DNA of 64,000 bases from Dicaeum eximium (Eukaryota; Chordata; Aves; Passeriformes; Dicaeidae). Within the stretch, counting starts at the first letter, position 1, and every line of letters starts with the position of its first letter. Shown piece after piece: positions 56,001 through 64,000 of the stretch. The notes under the pieces were generated by a model. The model was not told the DNA's origin. It ran no database searches and worked only from the letters and a program-made list of their open reading frames with translations. Position numbers and translations under genes: made by a program. The DNA lies in assembly GCA_013396995.1 (NCBI GenBank), contig VWZP01009173.1, forward strand, positions 124,001-188,000. Direction: 5' to 3'.

Positions 56001-57639
56001 TACATTTATTATATTAAAAGTCTTCTTAGTTGTGATTATTACACTTATGGATAGGGAAGTTAGATATGTACTCTGAAAAAAATGGCAGGAAAATCCTGGA
56101 TAATTTTACTCAGAGGTTAAAACTGTGTTTAAAAAATTAATTAAAAAATTAAAGAAAGAAAAAGAGAATTATCTGAAAAACTGATACAACATCTCCAGGC
56201 CCACAAGGTGAATATCTGAGTTACTAAATTGTTACTCATCTTTTTAAAATATGAAAGTTTATGCTACTGGGCATAAATATTGTAGGGGTTCTTTTAGCCT
56301 CATAACTTCATTGTAAGAAATAAATTTCCATCAAAAGTCCATAAAATAGCCTTGCCACAAAGAGGAAACTGTAATAAGTACCATGTGTAAAGATGGCTTC
56401 AATTAAATTAAATATTTCCATAACTGATGAATCAAAATGGCCACAATGGCCATCATTTCAATGTGTTACTCAATTACCACCAACCTCCTGATTGAACAAC
56501 TTCAATTTCAAAACAAAATTAAAAATGCAGCTGATATTTTTCCTTGCTCAGTTTTCCTCTGTGTGTGTCAGAATTCCTGCTCAGGGTATTCCGTGATCCT
56601 GTGACTCCACATTTGAACAGGTTTATGTTTTTTGGCAGAACTGACTGGGCTCACTTCTGGGGTAAGGGCATGGAACTGAGCTGTTTGTTTCTGCTGGGAG
56701 ATCACTGGAGATCCTCTGCTGCTCCTGCCTGGCCTGAAGCTTTCTGAAATCCAGATCCTAGAGCAGCAGTAAATGCTGGCCGGGGAGCTCAGACAAGAGG
56801 GAGATGCTCCAGTGGGGCAGGGAAACAGCCCCAGCCCTGCTCCCACCCTGTGTTTTCTGAGACACACAACATGGAAAAATGGTCAAATTAACCACTGCAA
56901 TCCATTCCCCATGTAAATGAAACGCTGTGCACATGACTCTTGTGGTGATTATGGCTCACTACGTGACATATGTCTAATGATTTAGATTGGCTGCTGTGGA
57001 GAGGGATTTAATTTAAGGCACTTATGGCATTGGGCTCAAATTATTTGCAAGAGTTGATTGAAGCTTATGTTTTACCCTGCAGCTTGTGCTCAGCTGAGGA
57101 TCATCTGCTGCCTGCATTCCATTTGTCTCCTGCAGGATCTCAGCTGTGGGCTCCTGCCACACTTCTGTGTCTCTGTACAATTGCTCAGCCGCTTCCCAGA
57201 GCAAGCAGAACCTGCTGTAAAATCAGACACCAGAAGAAAATCGCCCTATCCTGGTATTTGATTTTTTAAATTTATTTAATTGTAACATCTGCAATTTTTA
57301 AAGCCACCTTGGCAACAGGTTTTGGATATCTGGTTCCCATGAGAATTAGGAAGAACTGGCCATCCACGCCTTAGGAAGCTTCTCCATTTCTCTGTCTCTC
57401 AGTGCTCATCAGTGAGCTGCTGATTGAAGGAATCTGCAGATTCACAAGTGTCACCATCATAAATTTGGTGTGAGGCTGCAGTGCCAGGGCCCTTCCCTGC
57501 ATGTCACATCCCATGACAAGCCCCACCCCAGTGTCCAGCAGCCACAAAACCCCTGCAGGCTCCAGGCCCACATCCCTGCTGGGATGAGGTGGGAGGGGAG
57601 CGCACAGCTCCCTGGAGCTGTCTGGGGATGAAGGTGGGG

Positions 57640-57775
57640 TTTGATCCGGATCCAGGATCACCGAGTCCAGCCTGTGCCACATCCCCACCCTGTCCCCAGC
57701 CCAGAGCACTGAGTGCCACAGCCAGCCCTTCCTTGGGCACCTCCAGGGATGGGGACCCCAACACCTCCCAGGAAT
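57640..57775 (-). repeat. CR1 LINE 3' fragment
   Basis: Plus strand reads CCAGGATCACCGAGTCCAGC, GTCCCCAGCCCAGAGCACTG, AGTGCCACAGCCAGCCCTTC and GGCACCTCCAGGGATGGGGA. It resembles the copy at 5112-5320, so both belong to one CR1 subtype. Confidence 0.83.
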
Positions 57776-58204
57776 CCTTTTTCTTACAAACCCACTCCCT
57801 ACAGAGATCTGCACTCCTTCCTAGCCTAGGAACATTCTGGAAATGCTGGTTTTCCTGAGGGGAAGGGAGCCTCTCAAAAACCTCTCACTCAGTGAAACCT
57901 TACAGAAAAGCATCTGGGATTTAAGGGAGCATTAAAAAGAAATCAGCTAAATGGGTTTGAGAGGAGAACAAACACTAACCTTCTTTAAATAAAAGAGTTA
58001 GAACATGGAAGTGTGAATTTTCACACTTTTCTGCATATGGATAACTTGTAAAGCTTCATTCTGATTCCTCTTTGCTCCCTAATGACTATTACATCTCCCT
58101 TACACAAAAAATGGAGTATTTCCTGAGACAAACCTTTGCCTTCATATCCACTGTAGCAAATGAAATCTTTGATTTCTGAAACTACATTGTTTCAGAAAAG
58201 GGAA

Positions 58205-58300
58205 ATGAGGGCACCTTTTAATTCACAGATGACACCAGACTGGGTGGGATTGCTGATCTGCTGGAGGGCAGGAAGGCTCTGCAGAGGGATAGGGTGGATA
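58205..58300 (+). repeat. CR1 internal (reverse transcriptase end) fragment
   Basis: CACAGATGACACCAGACTGG followed by GTGGGATTGCTGATCTGCTG and GAGGGCAGGAAGGCTCTGCA matches the late ORF2 part of CR1, upstream of the commonly seen 3' end. No open frame remains. Confidence 0.78.
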
Positions 58301-60054
58301 TCAAGGAAATTCCTTTCCCAAAAGTGTGAGCAGAGGTAGACTGAAGGTTTGAATTCTAGAAAAGGCAGTAAAAATACATTATTAGGCATTTAGAACTCAT
58401 TTTTGTTCAATCAAGCTGCAGGTGGGAGCTGAGTTAGCTTATTAATTTAAGAAATTGCTGCTGGTCCTTAACACATTTCGATCAATGTGTGAGAACTGGC
58501 AAGAAATGAAGAGCAGGAGAAAATTAAAAAGATCATCCAGAAGTTTCTAACTGGCAAACTCCTGTTGCCTCAGTCCACTGTTTATTTTTGCAGGTGTTTT
58601 CTGGTGAGCTCCTGAAGATCCCCTGACTGGGATCTTTTCAAAGGGGTGGAGATCTTTAAAATCTCCTTATGTGGAGGTTGTGCATTTTTTACACCAAGAT
58701 GCAAGGTGTAAAAATTAATTTCATGCTGTTTCTGCATCTTGCCACATGCCCTACCTAAATCCAAATGAACTTGGGAAATTGTGACATGAACTTTACCCAA
58801 CCTGCTCCATGACATTCATCAAATTAAACACTAAAAATCAGGAGGGTTGTACAGTAGCAATGCAAACTTAAATTAATTCATTTTCTCCCTTTTTTTTTCT
58901 CTGCTGAAAATGGAGAGATGTGAGAACCATCTGAAAACCAGTGGAATTTGCAAAAATGAAAATAAAGTGTTTTCCACATTTCAAGCCTGTGGAAGATTGC
59001 TGATGTAGCTTTCCAGCAAGGAGGGAATGGAGACACCAAAGGTTTGTCCTTTTATTTAAAACACAGCATGGCCTGGCCTTGCTTTGATGTTCTAACAGTG
59101 AGACTGATTTTTCCTGAGCACATAAAATTATATTGTGGCATTAGGATTTTAAAAAAAGCAAAGGTCAGCTAGAAGCTGTTTGGCTCCATCCAGAGTGCCA
59201 AACATATTTTTGGTGTTTTCTTTTTTTGCTTTTAGGGACTATTTTCTGCTGGTTTTCTTAACAACTCTTAGACATCCTTGGTTTAATAAAATCCTTCTGA
59301 AACATTTGGGTAACGAATTGAGTGATGGAGCTGTCGGCTCTCTGCTGCTCAGCTGACCAGCTGGCACACCAAGGACTCTTTGGCAATTGGGAGATGTTGG
59401 GTTTGATGTTTAATTCCCTTATTCCATCAAAAGACTTTATTTGAAAAGAGTCTTTGAATCATGCATGTGCTGGAGATGTTCCTTGTATCTAAATCATCTG
59501 CGAGCAGCAATGGGGTTTTAAAGATTAAATCGCACAGAGATTTATTCTTTTATAAAGAAATGAAGTTTTTCTTCGTGTGGGGACCTCTGTTATGAAAGTG
59601 CTTCCTTTGCATTATTCAGGCCTGGTGGTGATTAATCACAGATTTCCTCAGCCAGCAAAGTGCACCTTGTGCAAAATGTGCCTTGTGCTGCAGAGGCTGG
59701 GACACAGCCCAGCACCTGCCGGGGGCCCTGCCCTGCCCAGCACTGGGCACTTCTCATTTCTTTTGAGTTTTAAACATTCACAGTCACTGTGCAGAGGCAG
59801 GGGATGAGCTCTGCTCCGTGGGGAGATGTTCCAGCACCCAATGGAAGAGTTCATGGAAATAGAACCATTGTTGTGAAAATCTAAACCTGAGGATCAGACT
59901 GAAGTTCCCACCTGCTGCAGAGTGACATCCAGAACTGTCCCGAGCTCCTGAGTCCCCTCCAGCCTCAGTGACCCTGTGAACAGCTGGGGAGATTTCCTAG
60001 GACAGAGCTCCACAGTTTGGGAAAGGGTTTCTGGCTGGAATAGTGCACGTTCCA

Positions 60055-60185
60055 TGGAGTCATGGAATGGGCTGGGTGGGAAGGACCCTAAAGCTCATCC
60101 AATTCCCTTATCCTGCTCATTTTTCCCTCTTCCTTTTGATTTTCCTGTTCATAGAATGCCAGAATGGTTTGGGTTGGAAGGGAAA
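60055..60185 (-). repeat. Two adjacent CR1 3' scraps
   Basis: GAGTCATGGAATGGGCTGGG with AAGGACCCTAAAGCTCATCC (60055-60108), and TAGAATGCCAGAATGGTTTG with GGTTGGAAGGGAA (60150-60185), both resemble the reverse complement of the CR1 3' terminus. Confidence 0.72.
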
Positions 60186-62384
60186 TTAAGATTCGTAACG
60201 AATCGATAAGAAAAGACCTCCAAGAGCATGGAGCGCAGGCTGTGAGTGAATTCCCTGCCCTGAGGGTGTGAGGACTGCCAGGAGTGCTGGGGAAGCTGCA
60301 GCTCTCCAGGGAATGTTCAGGCATGGAGCAGGAACCACCCCAACAATGTTTATTGATGTCACCACTGCTGCGGCTATCCAGTGCCTGATAAAAAACAGGG
60401 AAAAGCCCTTTGGCCTCTTCACTACTGAAATTGCTTTTGCACCCCAAGCTGGCCCATACTGACCAATGTCCACATGGATATAGGAAATGCCTTGGATTTT
60501 AGGATACTTTACAACTTGCAACCTACCCAAGCCATTTGCAATAAATTATTCAAGGTGTTAAGGCCTCAGTTTTCAGGATTAACCTCTGTGCCTGCAAGTA
60601 ATTACAGGTATAATTTATAGCAGACAGGAGCAAGGGCAGTTTTGACAGTAGATCTCTGCCTACCTGATTATCCTACAAAAAGATGGTTCTGTGCTATAGA
60701 ATGTTCCCAGAGTAATCTGTCTCTGGCAAATTGCTCCCATAAAATCAGAGCCTGACTCGAAGTCCTCTCAAAAAAAACCCCACCCCCCAAAAAATTAAAA
60801 CAGTAACTCTACAATTACTCTATATCTATTTTTGCAACACAGCTTTAAAAAATCTTTAAAATATTTCTTTAAATATGTGCTTTATTGTTATCATAATTTC
60901 CCTGGGGTCTGCTGCACTGGCAAACTTATGTTGCATCACCTAAAAACATCACTGTGGTGCCACTGGCACACATAAAAAAGACAGATCTTCCTTAATGTTG
61001 TTCTAAAAACTATTTCCATGTTCCAGCATTTGGATTTATGAAGCATGGGCTGTATGTATTATAAAATTTTATTTTAAAGTAGTAGACTTACAAAAAGTAA
61101 ATAGAGCCCCCATCAACTAAAAAATAAAAGAAGCACAACAACAAAAATAGAAGGCATTATGTTGAAGGAGGCAAAGCATCAGGGGTTTTATAAAGCTTAA
61201 TTTCCACTCTTCTCCAGAGGCTTGAGGGTGCTTACATCTAAATATTGTGAGTAATTCAGATTCACACCCCAGTCTGACAGAGGCTTTAATGCACCCCTCC
61301 CCAGCAATGCTGTTTAATATGCAAAGGAGGCAGGGGATGCTGAAATGGGCTTTTTTCCCCATGCTATGAAGCCAGGATGCAGCTGGAAAATCTTGTCAGG
61401 GCTGTTAACTCTCCTGGAGAAAAAGAAAAGGTGGGTTTTGCAAATGTAAATGACACCATCCTTACCCACTCAGGTGAGTAAATATGCAGCCAGTGAGACA
61501 CTGAGGTAGCAAGAGGATGCTGCCTAATAAATCCTGAGAAGCTGAGATATTCCCTGCACTGAGTGCTGCAGAACTCACTCAGGTGTAGAAAACATCCTCT
61601 GAGCAAAATCTCTTTGTATGTTCTGACAGATCTCCTTTTCTGACCTGCTCATAACACCCAGGGCCCAGCTTCCTGGACTAATCCTCCCAGAGAAACAAGA
61701 TTTTTATCTCCTGCTGAGCTTCCACTCTGAGGCTTGCCCCTGTCTTTGCTTTTTAATTGGGTGACTTTTTGTTTTCCCAGAGATGGTGGCAGCTACAGTG
61801 AAATTTAATGTGAGCACCACAGAACTGGTGGAGATATTGCATATATGTATCCAAAAACTTGCAAAATGGCACATAACATAAACATAGCATGCATTTCCCA
61901 GGAAAAGCTATCAAAGGGCAGGATTTAGTGGATGGATTCAAACTGTGATCTCCACTGAAATAGTTGGAGTGGGACTCAATACTTTTCACCATATCCTCCA
62001 TTTGGTACTACTGGAGAATGCCAGACAGGAAAACTTCAGTCAATAGAAAATGTGATTTAAAAGTAGGAATTCCATCCAAAATGGAGAGGGAATTAATGTT
62101 TTATTCAAAGTATATAACATTTAAAAAAAAAAATCAATTACTTTTTGCAAATATGCTAAAGCTGTCACAGAACTCTTGCCTGCTTCTCACTCCCTGATCT
62201 AGACACGGGGAAGTGCAGCAACAAAACTGGGGAATATGAAATAGCAACAGTTTCGTCACAGAAATTGAAGGCTTTTAAAAATTTATTCAAGTCCTAGCCA
62301 TAGTGCAGATGGTGTTGGAGAATTACAGTGAATTTGGGTAACAGTGTTTTGCATCAATGTCCAAATGCACAATCAAACTGGAAG

Positions 62385-62455
62385 AGGGTAAGTTTAGATT
62401 GGGTATTAGGAAAGAATTCTTCACTGAGGGCAGTGGCACAGAAATGTTGGAATTA
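62385..62455 (+). repeat. CR1 LINE 3' fragment
   Basis: GGGTAAGTTTAGATTGGGTA then TTAGGAAAGAATTCTTCACT and GAGGGCAGTGGCACAGAAAT follow the CR1 3' consensus before similarity is lost. Confidence 0.75.
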
Positions 62456-64000
62456 ATGTGCTCCATCTACCTGCCCTGGGTAGTGCTTGGACCAAAGCAC
62501 ACAAATCCTTCACTTTACCCATGCCATGCCCATGGAAGGAAGTTTCCTCCTGGATCTGGGCTCATGTCAGGTATTAAAGTGCCAGAAAGGAGCAGGATGG
62601 GGGCAGCCAGGCGTTTGCAGGAATTTGGAGCTGCCCCTCTGCTCTGCCCTGGACATCCCCAGGACTGGTGAGGCTGAACTCAGGGACCTCTCAGACCTCT
62701 CAGACCTCTGGCCTTCCTTCCCCCATCCCTTCTTCTTCAGTCTCTAACAAAATCAGAGCTAAATCTGTGGCAGTTTGTTTCCTTTCCCTTGGTGCCCTCG
62801 TTCCTTTCTGCCACTGCCATGGTCCCTGTTCCCAAAAAAGCCATTTGGTTTCCTTCTGTGCCCCAGTTTGTTTCTCATCCCTACTTTTATTCACTCATCA
62901 CTTCTGTTCTTTTACCCTGTGCCAATATTTACTTTCCTTGCCAATATTTTCCTTCCTAAATCACTTTATTCCCTTTCCAGCGCGTCCCAACCGACATTAC
63001 TTCGATTCTCACATTTTATTCTTTATTCCTGCATAAAATTGAGGCTCCTTTCCTAAAAGCCCCAAAGTGGTAACAACTTGCACAATTTTCCTCTCAAACC
63101 CTTATTCAGCTGTTCTGTTCCTCGCCTTGGTTTTTAGCCCACATCATCCTTCTGTTATCATCCCTTCCCTCTCACTTTTCATTTCACTTTCACCTCCTCC
63201 CCTTCACTTTTCCCCTTAAGTTTGCATTACTCAGCCACACAGCTTTTCTTGTATTTCCCAACTTCATCTCCGCTGCAGCCCCACCTCTCTCCCCCTCCTT
63301 TTCCATGAGGATCCAATAGCTTGTTCCTTCTCCTGGCACAGGTTTTGCCAAGGATAGAGAGATACTCACCTCTGCATCCCAAAGCAGTGGCTGCCTGAGG
63401 CTGGGTAATGGAACAGAGATAAGAGCCCTAATTTGCTATTATTCCCAAAATCAACTGCAGATAGAGATTCCAGCCCAAATAGAGATTGTAACTTTTGAGG
63501 AGAGTAAAAGCAGTCTTTGACAATCAAGTCTGGAACCAGGAATTAAATGAACTGTCAGGCTCCAGACTCGGTGGCTTCTAACTTAGCCATAATTCAACCA
63601 ATATCAGACATAACTCCCCTGCTTAAAAGGTTATTAAAATTTTAATAAAACCAAGGAGATGCCGGGACAAAAGCATATTAAGATGGCATAAAGGTTGTGC
63701 CTACATCTCGTTAATTTAAAGGCAGATTTGCCGTTAACTAGAATGACTTAATTGAATATTTCCAAATATGAGCATTCTTAGATTTCCCTGGAATGCATTT
63801 TCAGTTCTGGGTAGAGCAGGTTTCAGCTGCTTGGTGCCAATGGGGTCTGAGCCCTGTCCTCACAGGAGGTTTTGCCCTGAGTACCTGGCAGTGCAGCTCC
63901 CTCAGCCCCACAGCCAGGGTTCATACCTCTGCATTCAGCAGCTTGGCCAGGCTATTTCCCCAGGATTTTCCCAGTGCCTTTTGAACCCATGGAAGGCTGT

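Larger units (their letters stand above)
1..64000 (-). other. GRIK1: GRIK1 gene body (partial: intron 1 to alternative terminal exon)
   Basis: Sixteen exons on the minus strand join in frame into a kainate receptor subunit: amino-terminal domain, S1, M1, pore loop, M3, S2, M4, cytoplasmic tail. GluK1 forms homomeric or heteromeric glutamate-gated cation channels in neuronal membranes. GRIK1 rather than GRIK2 or GRIK3 is chosen because of the 15-residue cassette AAGEGSNHLYKVWKK, the M4 border GEFIYKSRKNSDIEQ and the tail starting AFCFFYGLQCKQ, all GluK1-specific in the family as I remember it. Exon lengths (168, 258, 182, 54, 174, 144, 108, 45, 114, 204, 224, 119, 218, 226, 251, 150 coding nt) are internally consistent in phase. 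Fifteen introns within the coding span were placed; fourteen are GT-AG and one is GC-AG. Exon 1 with the signal peptide, the promoter, and the 3' end lie outside the window. Exon numbers are inferred from the mammalian gene. Confidence 0.97.
47219..64000 (-). other. GRIK1: GRIK1 intron 1 (3' part)
   Basis: 16.8 kb of sequence upstream of exon 2 with no exon that encodes a signal peptide followed by a GRIK-like VLRI junction. It contains scattered CR1 fragments (49560-49630, 57640-57775, 58205-58300, 60055-60185, 62385-62455), a GGAA microsatellite (50036-50062), a short hairpin (48379-48409) and AT-rich repeat-free stretches (55900-56540, 63580-63790). Intron 1 is very long in other vertebrates, so exon 1 probably lies well beyond 64000. 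Confidence 0.8.

Noticed and set aside
57371..57814. 147-codon minus-strand frame
   Set aside because: It runs through a CR1 3' fragment; the peptide reflects the repeat and is not a gene.
47219..64000. GRIK1 exon 1 (signal peptide)
   Set aside because: I looked for a hydrophobic start peptide leading to a VLRIG-like junction and a donor in phase 1 and found none, so the exon is taken to lie outside the window.

Overview
The window is vertebrate nuclear DNA, almost certainly from a bird. The genome type is shown by many truncated CR1 LINE 3' ends with avian-type sequence, the absence of any mammalian SINE burden, and short introns. A passerine or other neoavian is my guess, not a demonstrated identity. 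The whole window belongs to one gene read on the minus strand: GRIK1, encoding the kainate-type ionotropic glutamate receptor subunit GluK1 (GluR5). No second gene could be supported on either strand.

Reading in gene order (high to low coordinates), 64000-47219 is the 3' part of intron 1. Sixteen coding exons follow, at 47051-47218, 44546-44803, 41557-41738, 35049-35102, 33961-34134, 30993-31136, 23642-23749, 22921-22965, 20198-20311, 18988-19191, 18389-18612, 15345-15463, 11186-11403, 6889-7114, 2483-2733 and 354-503 (stop codon at 354-356). Every junction keeps frame. The coding segments total 2639 nt. With the 1-nt split codon left by the missing first exon they encode 879 residues. If exon 1 is as long as in mammals (about 39 residues, from memory), the product is 918 residues, and residue numbers below use that assumption (exon 2 begins at residue 41). 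Exon 1 with the signal peptide and promoter lies beyond 64000. The 3' end of the terminal exon and the other known C-terminal exon of the family lie before position 1.

The exons encode, in order, the amino-terminal domain (exons 2-8 plus the 15-residue cassette exon 9), ligand-binding half S1 (exons 10-12), M1 (exon 12), the re-entrant pore loop with the Q/R site (exon 13), M3 and the start of S2 (exon 14), S2 (exon 15), the end of S2, M4 and the cytoplasmic start (exon 16), and one of the alternative cytoplasmic tails (exon 17).

The most notable non-coding element is in intron 13. Sequence at about 13996-14066 is an imperfect inverted repeat of the exon 13/intron 13 junction (about 15298-15378) and so can fold back over the glutamine codon at the Q/R site. 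This is the arrangement expected of the editing complementary sequence used by ADAR. Other points are a GC-AG intron (intron 7), a GluK2-like asparagine at a position that is serine in mammalian GluK1 and controls ligand selectivity, a UGCAUG motif in the acceptor of the alternative terminal exon, and tandem repeats just beyond the donors of exons 6 and 14.
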